Below the pieces are notes generated by a model, which was not told the origin of the DNA, ran no database searches, and worked only from the letters and a program-made list of their open reading frames with translations. Positions 12,501 to 27,500 of a stretch of DNA of 64,000 nt are shown here, one piece after another (position 1 is the first letter of the stretch; each line of letters starts with the position of its first letter). The stretch comes from Hirundichthys speculiger (lineage: Eukaryota > Chordata > Actinopteri > Beloniformes > Exocoetidae): contig JAGFBZ010000675.1 of the NCBI GenBank assembly GCA_018398805.1, forward strand, positions 291,001 through 355,000, given 5' to 3'. The translations under genes were made by a program, and so were the position numbers.

Positions 12501-15500
12501 GACTCCACGTTACGGCCTCGCAGCATCCAAATGTCAATACTGTCGATCTTTCCCCTGATCTGCAGATGAAAAACAATGCTGGGATAGTTTTTCCCTCGAT
12601 TACGAAGCAGCGAAATGTGTGTCGCTGCCAGAACGTTTGGTCACAACTGCTCATATCAAATGCTCGGTTGCAGCTTTTACTTCAGTCAAGTCTTTGTGCT
12701 CTCACAGTGACAGTTTGTAAAAATCCTTGCATCTCTGCCAACTTAATGCGTGCTTTTAATCACTGCTTCAAAGCTCTGGCTCTCTGAAAAACAGTCCAGC
12801 GCTGTGCTGCCTACCTCTAGCTCCACCGTCTGGTTTACTCTTTACTCAAACAGTCTTTTCATTCCTGTTCATCTTTACTGGTATTAGTATCGTCTTAATT
12901 ACACTTATCATCATGCTGCTTGTGATTATTTGAAAGGTTCTCATTAGTGATCGACCGATATGGTTTTTTCAGGGCCGATACCGATACCGATTATTAGTAG
13001 TCAGGAAGGCCGATAGCCGATATTTTGAGCCGATATTCATTTGCGGTAAAAGTGAACATATTGGCATAAAAATTTTGAATAATACAAACTCCAACTCTTA
13101 ACTTTGTTTATTTAAAAAAAACAATTAAATAAAAAACACACCAAAAAATAAATAGCTCCAATAACTGCATAACTCCAAACAAAATTTACAGGTCTGCCAT
13201 TACATTACTTTTATATTATTTATATATCAAATATACGCGATTACTTCAGTCCCCCCACCCCCCGCCTCACACACGCACACATAGGCAGAGACATGCAAAC
13301 AAAATCTGAATAAGTGTAACTGAAAAAATTCCACTTCAAGAACTGATTGTTGTGCGAAAACAATTACATCATATCTGGCGGTCTGAGAGACGGCTGCAGC
13401 ACTTCGACGGGGTGCTATAAAGTTCGCGGTCCGCCTCTAAAATAAACTATCAAAGACAACTTCACCTAACATTTTTGGGATCTCTCAATCAACACAAAGA
13501 GATAAAGTTAAATAACTCGGTAGTTCAGCAGTTATTATTGTCCGACTGTTTTCTGTCAGACGGACGGTGCTTTGCTGCTCTGCAGTTACTCCCGTGGTAA
13601 CACACTATTCTCTATCCTCGTCACGCTTTCATGCAATAAAACTAGACTGAATTTAGTTTGAGTTTTTTTTTTCACACACATACGCTTTGACTATTACGGA
13701 CTGTTCTCATATCGATTTTTTTCAGCAGCTTTGTCTCAAATCATTCAGACGCGTCGGGAGCTACTACGAGCCAGCAGAGCTGCCGCTGATGTTTATTACA
13801 TTTTTACGGTATTCTGCTCATAGTAACGTTACTTGTAGTTGTGACATGCAGAGGACTGGGATGTTTATTACAATTTCAGGAGTTTTCCAACGTACCTTTG
13901 ACACATTCGTCCACACTGGAGCTTCTCCACACGAGAAGATTTATCTCTCTGCCGTGAGGACCTTGCAAACAGTTTCAGCTTCTGATTGGCTTTGTGTCTA
14001 TGTGCTTGGATTGCGCAATCAAGATGGCGGCGGCGCTGTGAGCGGGGCAGAGAAGCGCAGCGGCATCCGAGCCAAAATAATTTAGTTTAAAATCGGCCCG
14101 TTGGATTAAAAAAAGGCAGATGCCGATATACGTAAAAATGCCAAATATCGGTGCCGATAATCGGTCCGGCCGATAATCGGTCGATCCCTAGTTCTCATAT
14201 TTTCTATTTGCACTGGACTAACGATGGACAGATCAACGGAACAATAAAACCGTCCATCCATCGGCTGACTGACGCTGAACCAAAAGGCTTAGAAAGTACC
14301 TTGAAGTGTTTCTCTGAAGTTGTTTAGTTCCTAAATGGTTCCCAGCTTTTACACCACAGATACTCCATGTTTAACGTGAGATTTGACGCTTGCGTAATTC
14401 AGAACAACACATCCACCGGTTAGCCTTTAATTACATCTTCACACACCGTAAAGGAAACTGCCTTTCACCTACGTAGACTTCTTAGGAGGGGAGAAAAAAA
14501 CATGGAGAAAAACGTTTTCAAGCATCAGCCACCAGTGAAAAATATTTATTTTGATGCACAAATTCTATATAGTGCAGTTTATATAGGATATACAGGATAA
14601 AAAGATGCAATGACACACTTGTTGTGTCTGCAGCATGCACATCAGCATCCAGACATGAGGACCCTGTTTTTTCTACATTTCCATGTCTCAACAAGGTCAA
14701 CAAGGTCACTGGAGCACTGCTTGAGTTAGGAACCTCTCCAGATTACTTACGTTTCATCAGATTGGGCTGATGCTTCCAGCCTTATTCCTCTTTCTGGCCA
14801 TTTTTCAAAGCATGACCTTTCTGTTCATTTTGATTGCTCTCAAACAGGGACTAGGATTATTTTGGGATCTCTGGTTTCCTTTGAGCTGTCAAGATAACAA
14901 ACATGCAAAAATGAAAAAGTATACTGAAACTGTGAAAGAGCAGGAGAAACACACTGGAAGTGCCTGAGTGCTTCCCAGAGAGCCTTTTTACAGGTACTTA
15001 TGCATGCAGAGCAGCATGTGCAGACGCTGCAGACACCAATACATCAGAGCTGCAGCTATTTCAGATGTTTGCATTGTAAGTTCTCTGAAGGTAGCTTTAC
15101 GCTGGACCATTTTGGGTTGTCGCAGACAAAAGATCAACATCATGAAAGAATTGTTAAGATTTTTTGGCACTAGTGGCCTAGTAGAGAGCAGAGAGAACAG
15201 GCAAGACATGAAGCAAAGAGTTGCACGGGCCGGGAGTCGAACCTGCAAACGCTGCGTGGAGGACTGTAGCCTCTGTACGTGGGCTGGCCAGGTGGCGCAG
15301 TGGTCAAGCCTGCCTTGCAGGTCCGGCGCTTCATTCAGAAACACGGTAACATCCAGCTGCTGTTCTGCAGGTACAGTTCTACAGATTTAGATTAGACATC
15401 GACTGTTTCCAAAGACTTCTGCTTTTTTCTTTTGCCTTCTGCTGTGGTTTGAATGTGGTTTTCTGACTTTTCGTCCATTTCTGATGACTAGTAATTTGTG

Positions 15501-18500
15501 AACACATGGCTGCACCAGAATGAATGAAGAACAGGAGCTCAACTGTGAAGTTTGACCAACAAAGTGGTGACTTTGAGTCAAAGACCCCAGATGTGTTATG
15601 TCAGTGGATACTGTCTGTGAGTGCTTTGATGACCAACGTAGACGACTTGATATAATTTTGTGCCAGAAACCCCCAACCCCATCTACTGAACTAGACAATT
15701 AAAATACAACCTGAAATAACGTATTCATTTATGAGTCCTGGTGCTATCCCAAAGAAAAAGAAGAATCTCAGATTGGCCTCTTCTACCAAACCATGAATGG
15801 GACTATATTTTTCTCTTCCGCTTCTTCTTTTTTAAAGCACTTTGGAGCTCATCAGCTACACCAGAGCAGTTTCTTTTCAGGTGTTTGTGTTCTGTTAATG
15901 CATCCTGATCATGGTTTCCTGCAGACCTTATTTGGCCAGGCGCCCTGCCCGGCCTGAAATCTCGAGCGCCCGGGCTACAATGTCGGGAAAAAAAAAATGT
16001 CGGGCAAAAAAAAAAAAATGCAATGCATGCAAGCGACACGGCAGCGCATGAGAACTGATCAGCGCACATAGGTTTGTGTTATAATGAATTAATGTCTATT
16101 CTCTAGTGCTGCGCTGTTTGCCTGCAGTGCATTCTGCGCCACCTCTCTCTCTCTTTCACACACACACACACTATAATTAGTGTGTGTGACTATAATTATT
16201 TATAGTCAGTAGAGATTCTGGTAAACTTTATTCGTAATAGACCCAGTGCTTTTGTTTTGACCAGACAGTGCGACCTCTCACTGCCGTTTTTTTTTTTTTT
16301 TTTTTTTTTTTTAGGTTCGCCAATTCATTAAAGTGACACACGCACACACTAATCAACATTAAGTTTAACTTTGTCTATAAAAGAAAAAAAGAACATTAGG
16401 TATTTAAACTAACTAACTAAATAAATAAAGACCAATGGGTGCACTGCCTGTCATCTGGACTCCAAGCTCACGTAGCTTCACTTGACAGCTGTCACTCTGA
16501 GGTGATTGATGACCAGTCCGCCCAGTCAAAAAGGTAACGCCTACTATGTAATTTACTGGTATGCAATTGATCAGTAGTAGAGTAAATGAGACATAGTCTT
16601 TTAGTTAAGAAACTGAGGTAGCCTACACTTTATAGTGTTTTCCATCATCATGTTTGTGGGTTTGTTGTTAAGCAACTTCTTTCATATTTTGAGGGCAAAA
16701 ATAATAATTGAACAATCTAATTAATTAAGTAATTTATCCTTTTTTTTTTGGTTCTCGGCTACCGTTCTCGGCTTGAAACCCCTGATGCCTACAGTTGAAA
16801 AGGACTCATCAGCGTCTGCACAGACCATCCATGAGATGTTATTTTCTTATATGACTGCAGAAATGGTGCAGTGTAGCAGCTATGAACATTTTAAGCCTCA
16901 TTCTTTAACTGTTCAACACTCTGCAGGTCCTTTTCTTCCCCATTTACACCTTTAATCTTTTTGTCACTTTTGTTTCTCTCTCTCTGTTTGCACTGACCTC
17001 CTTCTTCAGGGTTTGTGTGAGTCAGAAGGCCCATCTAGGAGGTAAAACCAGTCTGTCCCAGCAGCATGGACACACCATGTGTGTTTCATCTCATGCACTC
17101 ATGCTCTCCATTGACTTCCAACCATGTCTGTTGTTTTACCAGACCTGCCACCTGAAAGTTTATCCCTGTTCATTTCAAACTTCATCCTGCAGCCCCAGAA
17201 TCACCAGTGTTTTTGGACACAAAGTTAACTTATAATTTACAACCTGTTTTTTTTTTTTTAATCATTCATATTTCATCATGTTTAGAGGATTGATTGGAAT
17301 TGTGTGTTTTTAAAAATGCATTTCATTGTAACCATTGACATATCCTTGTTTCTTTATTCACTGGTTTGATAGTTCATCAAAAATCTCTTGATTTACATTT
17401 TTATACTCATGTCACTCATTTTGTGAACTCTCATCTGGATGCCTGCATGAAGAATGATCTTGGGTTTGTTTCTCCTTTATATCCATAAAGATCTTGACAT
17501 GTTCTTCACTTTGTTGTCCACTTTCATATTATTCTAGATGATTTATGTGTGTGTTGTACTTGTTAATGAAAAACCTTTAGATTTGCTCTTTTGTTCAACA
17601 TATTCAATACATACTGCCACTCTGATTATTAAACTTCTCCGTGTGCGCTGCTGCATCTCTGAATGACAGAGCTGCTTGAATTAGGATCTGTGTGTGTGTA
17701 ATGTATATGATATAATCATATATCTTTATTTACGTGGCTGATCTTCCCCGTTTGTTGTTTTGTGTGGGTTAAACTCCTGTCTTGTTGGGGAAAGTAAGTC
17801 AACAGTCTGCCAACCCTTCTGTGTGTCAGGTTTTCCCGTGTTGACTCCTGAGAGGTTTGGCTGTGATGTAATGTTGAGTGTTGTTTGTTCCTCAGGGTCA
17901 GGGAGCCATCACAGAGAAGCTGCGTAGCCTCAGCATGCACGACCTCACACAGATAGGCCAGCAGGATGACAGAGGAGACCAGCTGTACCAGTACAGCTCA
18001 CAAGCAGCCAACCCTGCCACCAGGAGATCCCAGAGCACTGACCCTTCTGCCAGAGATGGTACACACACACACACACACCCCACACACACACCAGACACAC
18101 ACAGTTAAAGGACAGCATTGTGGTCCAGGTGACAGCGTTTCTCTACACCATCTTGACATCTTCATCCAGTCATGAGCATGGTGGAATGGTCCTAAATAGT
18201 AGAATTAAGAGGAATTATTATTCTAATGGACACCTTTTAGAGAGGATTGACAAAAACAAATTTAAGCCCTGCGGGTAAAGACATTTCATTCTTCACTTCA
18301 AATTTCAAACTTTATAAAACAGTTTTTTTTTTTTTTTTTTTTGCTTTGCTGTTATGGAAAATGGCCTAAAACATGGACGATAATGTAAAAGAAAAAGTAC
18401 AAAAGCTTGAAGTCAGGCTGGGTATCAAAATTTGATCCCCTTTTGGTGTCGATCAAATGACTTAAATAGTGGATTACCGTTGAGTATTGAAAAACTCTTT

Positions 18501-21500
18501 TCTAACATCCCTCTGGAAACACGCCCAGTTCAGTCTGGAGAAAATCCCTGTGGGACGTTTGTCTCTGTCCTGTGAGCGCATCTGTATTCCGTCATCATGA
18601 GTGGTGGATCTCCATCTCCAGGCTGGTGGACTTACTCCAGGTGGAAGCCATTGCTTCACTGGACTGCTGTCATCGCTTTTGTGGAGGTCTAAATTTCAGA
18701 TGTTCGTCTCGGTTCCAGCTGAGGTCCTGTGAAAATATGAGATAAACAGGGGTTAAAGTATTCCGGCCCCCGGCCGGATCTCCGGCTTTTGACTATGATT
18801 TAGGGGAAGAAAAAAAAAAAAACGCACAGAAACACGTTATTTTCTGAGTGGTCTTAAAACGCAGGCGAGGTGAGCCGGTGGTTTTTTCTCAGGCAATCAG
18901 AAGAACGGAGGCAAAATTCAAGCGTCTCTGGGCGGGGACAGAGATACAGGGGACAGCGGAACAGGGGACAGAACCGGTTTGGGAGCTGCTGCCAGAAGCT
19001 ACCTGGTACCTGACTGTGTTGTGCTCCAAGAAGTTAGTCTATAGCAGCAAAAGAAAAAAAGCTCTTCGCCGTCACGAAGGAGACGCCGTGTGTCGGAGCC
19101 CACGGACAGCTGCTTTCCCGGAGCAGCAGCCACAGCGCTGCTGCTCCGGGAAAGCAGCATGCTCGATCCTGTCCAGGATCCTGTGGTAGGAGGCTCGGAC
19201 CGCAGCCATGACGGTCCTGAAGACGCTAGCTCTCTAAACTGTCGGCCGGATAACTGTCTTCAACGGCCGCGGGGATCGACCGACCGTCTCTCGTCGTGAC
19301 GCAAATAAGAGCCCCGATGACCGGTTTTATTTTAGTCCAGAATCTGTGGAAAGAGCTGAAGACTGCTGTTCACAAACGCTCTCCATCCAACTTCACTGAG
19401 CTCCAGCTGTTTTACAGGAAGAACGGACCAGAATTTAGTCTCTGGATGAGTTAAACTGATAGAGACAAACCCCAAGAGACTGGAGCTGGAACTGCAGCAG
19501 AAGGTGGCGCTACAGAGTATTAACGCAAGGAGAATGAATAATATTACACGCCCCACTTTACAGTTTATTTATTTGTTTAAAAAGTTTAAAATATCTATCA
19601 AATACATTTTGTTCCACTTCACAATTGTGTCCCACTTGTTGATTCTTGACAAAAATCTTCATGTTTGAAGCCTGAAATGTGGCAAAAAGTTGAAAAGTTA
19701 AAGAGGGCCAAATACTTTTGCAAGGCACTGTATTTCATATAAATTAATTTGCTGTTGTTTTGAACAAAAATGATGGAGAAGTTGCAATTTGTTTTTTTTT
19801 TTCTTGTACAAATTGCCCTTTACTGAATTAAGTAGTTGCTAAATTAATCAGATGAATGGGCTTGACTGAGTTTACATGTTTTCACTTATAACTTAATAAC
19901 CTTTACTTTCTAAAATTCACATTTAAATTGTTGGTCATCTTGTATATTACCAAGCACAATGACAAAAAGTTGCCAATAGTGAGTATGCGTTGGATCAACT
20001 ACCCCCCCCCCACCCCCACCCCCCCACCCCCCCCCCCCCCCGAAAAACAGTTCAGGCTCAGGACTTTTTTTTTACTTTAAGCCCTGGATAAAGAACAGCT
20101 GCTGCAGATGTTAATGCTGCGCTGGTGTTGATTGTGGAGGTCAGAGGTAAAGCCCAGACTGGACTTTTCTGGATTCAAGTGAACTTCAATACAATCAACC
20201 TGGAAAAGCGTGAACTGGAAAAGTAGAAGGATCTCATTCTTTAACTTAATCTAGAATTTAAAAAAGTGAATTATTATTTATGTCTAGTGGGTCTTAAATG
20301 TAAGTCAGTATCACAGTTAATGTATAATTTTACCTAGGGGTGCACGATAACTATCGGGCCGATAACTATCGGGCCGATAACAGGAAATTATGATGTCATC
20401 CCGATAAGTCCGATATCATGACGAATAGCCTCAATAACATATATATTTCTGCCAACACGGCAGTGCCTCGCTCCCTCTGAGACTTGAATGACCGGCAGTG
20501 AATGTCATGTTCAAGTGACGTCGGCATAGTCAGAAAAACGATCTCTCAGTAAGGAAAATCAAGAATACCCCCTCATGCCAGAAAACAACTTGTTAACTCG
20601 GTCATAATTTTGGTAGTTGCTGACTTGAATTGATATTCGCAGTATTCTCCCACATGTTACACATAAAAAAAGAAAAAATAGAAAAAAGACATAAGGCCGA
20701 AAGAACGACTAGCAAATGAGGGAACGGAGGAATTTACGTTACACCTTGAATGCAGCATTGCGGAACAGTGCGCTGATAAAACAAACAAACATGGCGGCGA
20801 TGGTATAGAACTTTGTTAAAGTTTCATAGGAAGATAGTTCGCTGGTTATTTCAGACAAATGCTCCAAGTGAAGGAGGGAAAAATAGCACAAGCTTTAATA
20901 CGTCAAACCCGACCAGCCACCTGAAACATAACCATCGCTTCCATGGAGTTTTGAAATTGCGCTAACATGAGCTAACATGAGCAAGCCAGCAGCAAGTCAA
21001 CCCCTCCGCTCTGAGCCACCCCCTTCCTGTCTCCATCATCTCTCATCTAAAGCTTCCAGGAAATAAAAAAAAAAAAAACCCAAATTTACTAAACCTCATT
21101 TACTTTAATTAAAGGCATTCATTTGAATGGAATCACAAGCTAAAATCCTTTGAACGTAATTTCTTTGTTCCTATGGAGTGCAATTTTTTAGTTTATTTAC
21201 ACAGACAAGTCTAACTTGTGTCAGTACATTATGACCTGTGCATTATTTTTTATTGTCATTAACTTGATAAGCCCTGACCCCTTTTTTAGCAAAACGCCTA
21301 AAATGACATACTCAAATTAAAATGATTGTAACTTCTAAACTGTTCTGTCCACTTGGATGCATTAAAGTGTTCCATAAAGAAGACACTCTGTAGTTTCTTA
21401 TAAAACTGTCAGGAACACTCTGGGTCAGCGGTCCCCAAACTTTTTTAGCCGTGCACCCCCTTCTATGTCTCAACCGGGTTGACGCACCCCCGATCCCCCA

Positions 21501-24500
21501 CCCCTTAAAAAAAATGCAACAAGCTTTATTATAGCCATATTAAAGTCGCCATGTTTCATCATGCTAAAATGACCAGAACACACATATAACATAATAATCA
21601 CAATCACAACAATGCGCTCTCGCATTTAAATTAAACTGAAACACTGTAACACAGTTCCAATATAATGAAACAAAGTTATGCGCAGGCTTCCACTTTTAAG
21701 AGCAAAGAGGATGGATGACATGCTCAGACTCAGTTGCAGAAAGCAGATAAGTTGAGGAAAATGTTCGAATATTTTGAACATTGAACAAAAATTTAAATGT
21801 TGATGGATGTTTAAATGACCGTGGAACTAACACAACCAGTCATCATAACACAGGTTATGGAAATAAAATTTGAACGCCAGTAATTTTAATTCTATTCCAA
21901 TAAAGTTCCAATAAAGATATTTTCCCTGATTTCAGCCAATTGAGCATATTTGCGAGAATAATTAAAGTAGAGGCCACAAGCTAGGTGCAAATGCAGTGGT
22001 AGAAGAATATAACTTCTTCTTCTACGCTTCACGTTAAGATGACGTGCATTTTGAATAGCCTGCATTTATTAATTCATTAAAATTACAGTTTTTGATTTAA
22101 AATTTTACAAAGGAAATGTTTATTTACACATCTTTATTGTGTGAAAACAAAAAAATTATCAGACCGCCATTACATTTTTCATCTCGCGCACCCCCTAGAG
22201 GCAGCTTGCGCACCCCTGGGGGTGCGCGCACCACACTTTGGGAATCCCTGCTCTAGGTGATACAGAGACAGAGTAATGGAACTCTGAAGTCAGTAAAAAA
22301 TTTAAAATTTTGTTCCGCCTGAAATAAAAAAACGAGTTTCAGGATGAATAATAGTCTGAATATTCATCTGAAATGGTAAATGACACTATGAGGCTGTAGG
22401 CACACTATAACTGAACATGTGTTTCAAATTTGAAGAAGATAGCACAACATATGACCATTTTACAGTGGTCTTTTCATTAAAAAATCTAGGCGCAGCTCCA
22501 AAAAGGCCTTTGGAGACTCCAAATGAACACATGGTAACCAAAATGATATTCTGAGACAATAGGTACTTTTTCCTTTACATTTTGGTATTTTTCATCAGTT
22601 TGAGTTAAAATAGTCACAAATTTGCCATTTTTAAATTTACAACTAGTTTTTGGTATTACCATAAACCACATACTAACGTACATAACTGTGTAAAAACCAC
22701 CAAATTTATGATATATTTGATGACTACATATATATATGACTACATGTGGAGCATATATACTTTTTAAAATATATGTTACAGTTAAGGTATTGAGGTTATG
22801 AGGGCTCAATTGCATGAAGGTCAAGCAGGGAGGAGGCAGGAATAATGTTCACTGTCTGAAGAGTCCTCAAAAATCTTCTCCAGTGCCTCCTGGACACTAA
22901 AACGTGTTTTTGACTTACTTTTAGCGATTTAACCGTGAAGTAAGTTATCTTATTTTACGCGAGTTATCTTGCTGCTTGCACCGCTGAGCGCTCTGCGTAA
23001 ATGCGCACATGCAAGACTGGGGGGGCGCACCGCTATGCGCAGGCATAAAACGGCTCAGATAAAGTCGAATTACACATGCAATACATCATTGGAAAGGTTG
23101 ATCTATGCTCTAAAAGGCGGAAATGACGAATATAAGGTCCGCCTTGTAGATGTCAATCAAATGCATTGCAAAGAGAGTCACCGGAAATTCGAACAAAGCC
23201 ATCTTTGTTTTGGGAAGATGATTCTTCTGCTTGAAAAACTATGATCGGAAATCAAACAAAGCTTTTTTACACTTCTAATATAGTACTGAATTGCAAAAAA
23301 GTGCTTTAGTTATAAGTAATAACATTTATTGACACTGAATCTCAATAAATGATCACGAGAATTCAACCGTACATCAAGAACCAAGCTTGTTCAGGGCATT
23401 TCTCAGCAACCAAAAATCGCTCAAGTGAGCATCTTTCTGTTTATAGACAAGCCTCTGTCAACCTCTGCTGTTTATAGACAGCCTCTGTCAACAAACAGGG
23501 ACCGGATTCAAACCGTTTCTCCGCGTTTTCTGGGACTTTTACCGACAAAAATCGGTAAGTGCCGACTTTCACGACTTTCAGCTTTTATGTCTTTACGCAC
23601 CTCTTCTGCAAGATATATAAGAGATGAAAGAAAAACGGCATTATCTTTGCAAAGAGGAGACTCTGCAGAGTTCAATGATACCAAACACAGCTATGACAGA
23701 TGAAGTTCTGTATGAGTCATTTTTAGATAAAATTATTACACAATGAGGACGCCGGCGTCCTCGTCGAGTTTATCAGGTTAAGGAATGCATTTTTTCAGTT
23801 TTGATGCATGTATTTCCATCAGTTCAAGGAGCCTTTATTTTTTATATCAGTCAGTAATGAACCTTATTTAAGTTGATGTGAGATATCAAATAGGTTTGTT
23901 TGATAGATTTATGAAAATGTTTGAGAGGCTTGCCAATAGTTTTTCATTGTAAAAAATAAATATCTGTTCATTTAAAGAGTAAAAACTGTTTTTGGTTTTG
24001 TTCATAGTATTGATGTAATGATCTTAGGTATATGTGTGTGTTATCGGTATCGGCCTTTAGAAGCTGAAAGTTATCGGTATCGGTTTAAAAAACAGTTATC
24101 GTGCATCCCTAATTTTACCCTGATGATGATTAATAAACAGTTATTTTGGTTTTTTCCTTCATATATATTTTTCTAAAGAAAGAGAACAAACTGTGATTTT
24201 AAAAAATGAGTGAAGGGAAATGCACAGACATTAATTATTTATGGTCATTTATTGAATATTTAAAACAACTGACAAAATGGTTTAAGGCGAGATTATGTTT
24301 TTTTAGTCCTCAATGACTGCTTTGATTAATTTTGGATTGATTTCCCAGCCCTACCACCACTACGCTGGCATCAAAAAAAAGTATCATTCAGGTATTGAAA
24401 ACAAGGTATCGGTTTGGTATCGATGACATAAAACTACTCAGCCCTACAATTGATTGTGTATGAACATTTCCATTTGTGATATTAAAGTCTGAATCCATCC

Positions 24501-27500
24501 CACATGACCGCTGGATTATCTTCCATTCAATCAGAAATACTGGATCAACTATGTATTATTTTAAAATATAACCACAGAGCTCATTGTTCACTCACAGCAA
24601 ATGATAAATAAAGAAGAAAGATCTAGAAAAATGATATAAAATAAAATGAAACAATAAGAACATGTAAGCTATTGGCAAACGTTTAAATAAATCTACTTTT
24701 GTAGCAAAGGGAAGTTAATTTGATTATTTGCTGAAAATGGTGAAAAGATGAATTCACATGATAATTTCATTTCACGTAGAGCGCTGACTTAAGGGGGGGC
24801 ATTCGTTTAGGTTCGATTATTTAATCATCTGCGACTTCCTGCTCGTGCTGAGAGAAAGACCTGATAGTAGCAACGCTGACGACAGGCAGGGTTCACAGTT
24901 GTTGTTGATCACATAATGTCTAACGGCTCAGTAGATGATTTGATCTTTTTAGACGTAACAATGCCACGTTCAAGTAGACCAGATGACCTGCAGGAGACCA
25001 TAGAGCGCTCATCAGAGCCATAAGAGACTTTAGACTTGAAAAAAGGCTTGAGCATCTGTGGACTATCTGCCCTGGTGCTTTTTTCTCACCTGAGCTCATT
25101 GATCAGGGCATCAGTGCAGGTGAACAACCCCAGTGACTTGAAGAAGACTATGTAGGAGAAGCAGGTCTTTTCAAAATGTCTCCGTGTGGTATACAAGTAG
25201 ACTTTTAATTTGACTTTATCACTGTGTCCAGCGTGGTAGGTTGTATCCAATCTGTCTCACTGGGCTTTTTTTTTCATCTCTCTCCCTCCTGTGCTTCATG
25301 GGAGCTGCAAGTTGGCTGGCATTTCAGCGAAAGTCCTCTGCAGCTGTGTGTTAGTGTGGATGAGAGATGACTTCCCAGCAGACACAGGGGATGAGATGAG
25401 GTTGAGGTGGATGCCAGTGGAATGTCAAACACATACTCTAGCTGTTCCTGCTGTCTGTGTCTCCCTGAAACACACACACACACACACACTCTTGTGCTTA
25501 ATGCATAGTGAGGTCCAATTCAATAGACAGACAAAGTGAGGACAAAGGGAGAGAGGGAGCAGGGGGATGGAATGAAGGAAAAGACAAAGATGAATGTATA
25601 TGAGAGGAGTGTAGATGTAAAGGATAGATGTAAAGGGAAGAGGAGCGGGAGGGAGGGGACATAGAAGACAGCATTAGCATACTGAGAGGAAAGAGTGCAT
25701 TATGTATTCAGCTCAGGCAGCCAGCAGAGACATAAAGAGATGAGCACAGGAAGGGAGGTAAAGAGAGAGAGATGTTTTCACTCTCCAACTGTTCTCCTTC
25801 ATCACTGCTGTGGAGTGTTGGTGTGATATCACACCCTACTCTCCGATGGCCACGCTAGAGTCCACTAGTCTTAATGAGTTTATCAGCTAACCGGTGACGT
25901 GCTGCATTATCTTACTGTTTAGAGATCTCGAACGCAAAGATCATAGAATGGATTTACTAACAAGTACCAGTGCTTGATTTGTCTCATTCATGTGTGAACA
26001 TCAGTGGCTATAAACTCTCACTTTTAATCTGCAGTATTTTCCTTTCATTTGATGCAGTGTTAGTGAATCTCTCTCTGGCTTTATTAATATAGGATGATTT
26101 TCAATTATCATCCTTACATAAAAACATAACCAGAGGCTGTAATGGGTTGCCTTGGAGTACTGATGTACTAATATTCAAGGAGATATATTATGATCAAAAA
26201 CATTTCTTTCTTGCTTGTGAGCATATCTGAGCCTCTGAAGTGAGTTTTAAATTAGATACTCACACAGTTCAACCCATTCACTTCATCTCAGTCTGGGAAA
26301 GTGTTTTTCATTGAGCTTCAGAGCTGCAAGGGTCTGAGATCACAGATCTAGATCAGAGTAGAATTACCCAGTCTCTCCATTTCCATCTCCACAGTTCCTC
26401 ATCATCATCATCATACAGTCACTGGACCTTTGAAGAGGGTGGTGTAAAGGTCTAACACCGATGGTTTTTTGCTTTGTTTTTGAGAGGAATAAAAAAGGCA
26501 TGCTCTGTATAAGGGGGTATATTGACTCCGCCTCTAAAAAAACAACTGCTATGCCCAGAACTGGGAAGCCATCGTTGAAAGGACTGCTTTTGTTTTGTAT
26601 GGCTTGTATTGTTATACCTCAGGAAACCTTTCAGTTTGTGAGAAAAACACAATATGCCTCTTTTGTGTTTCATGTGTTTTTAGTGTATATATTAGTGTAT
26701 ATATTAGTGAACTTTGCTATCAGAAAAAGTGTCTTCAGTCATTGGAATCATTGGAAATTTGTGTCTTGCTTTGAGTGAAATGCAGTGCCGTTGTAGTACA
26801 GCTTATCACGAGCAAAGTGCTGTTTGGACAAGCTGCTCTTGATTTCTGGCCATGTTAGATGTCTTTGGCCAAAGCTAGACAGTCAGGTTTAATGAAGCTT
26901 CAGCTCCCGACGTGACAGGAAATTGAAGAGATTTGCGGCAGAATACTTTGGTGGTGGCAGGAATGACTGGAATCTCATCTCCGCAGCTCAGACAGAATTA
27001 AGTCCTTTAAAAAAAAAAAGAAAAATTACTGTGCAGTGATGTTTTCCTTTTCAGTTAAGTCTGGTGTACAGGACAAATGTCCGGCTCCCAGATTTAGTCA
27101 TTTTTCTAAATTGAGTAGAGTTGTGTGGTCCGCCTTGTCTTCTTGGTGAAGTGTGGAAGCCATGCAGGTTGGACATCAGGAAACAGTCCTCTGTGGGAAG
27201 GTTAGCAGGTCGATCCCTAGTCCTGTCACGTGTCCTTGAGCAGAACATTTAACTCTGAACCCCCGATGCAGTCACTGGGGTAGAAATCAAACTGATGCTG
27301 TTTATAAAGTGAATATGTAAGAAAAGTGTTTTAGTGCTGGTGTGTTTGTGTAAATGAGAATCACGATGTAAAGCACTTTTTGGAACCTGGGGGCAGTTAA
27401 AAAGGTGTTATAAAAGTGAAAGATGGCTTACTATGTGACATGAGCCAGTTTTGGCAGCCAGGGCCCATGTACCACATCACACCCAATCGTATGGCGCCTC

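Larger units (their letters stand above)
20335..24111 (+). mobile_element. hAT element (outer layer of a three-layer nest)
   Basis: Ends TAGGGGTGCACGATAACTAT and GTTATCGTGCATCCCTA with the 8-bp duplication ATTTTACC at 20327-20334 and 24112-24119. Subterminal TATCGG/CCGATA repeats are abundant. A BED-finger relic lies at about 20791-20965. Removing the inner piggyBac-like element leaves about 1.25 kb, similar to the other hATs here. Confidence 0.9.

Noticed and set aside
13687..14085. 132-codon open frame
   Set aside because: Lies inside hAT 12945-14190, has no family resemblance and ends in the terminal repeat region.
22486..22824. 112-codon minus-strand frame
   Set aside because: Within the piggyBac-like element. 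AT-rich, no transposase motif.
18413..24448. A larger hAT spanning GGCTGGGTATC (18419) to CAGCCCTA (24448)
   Set aside because: The ends are suggestive, but 8-bp flanks do not match and the interior holds unrelated repeats. Left as unresolved.
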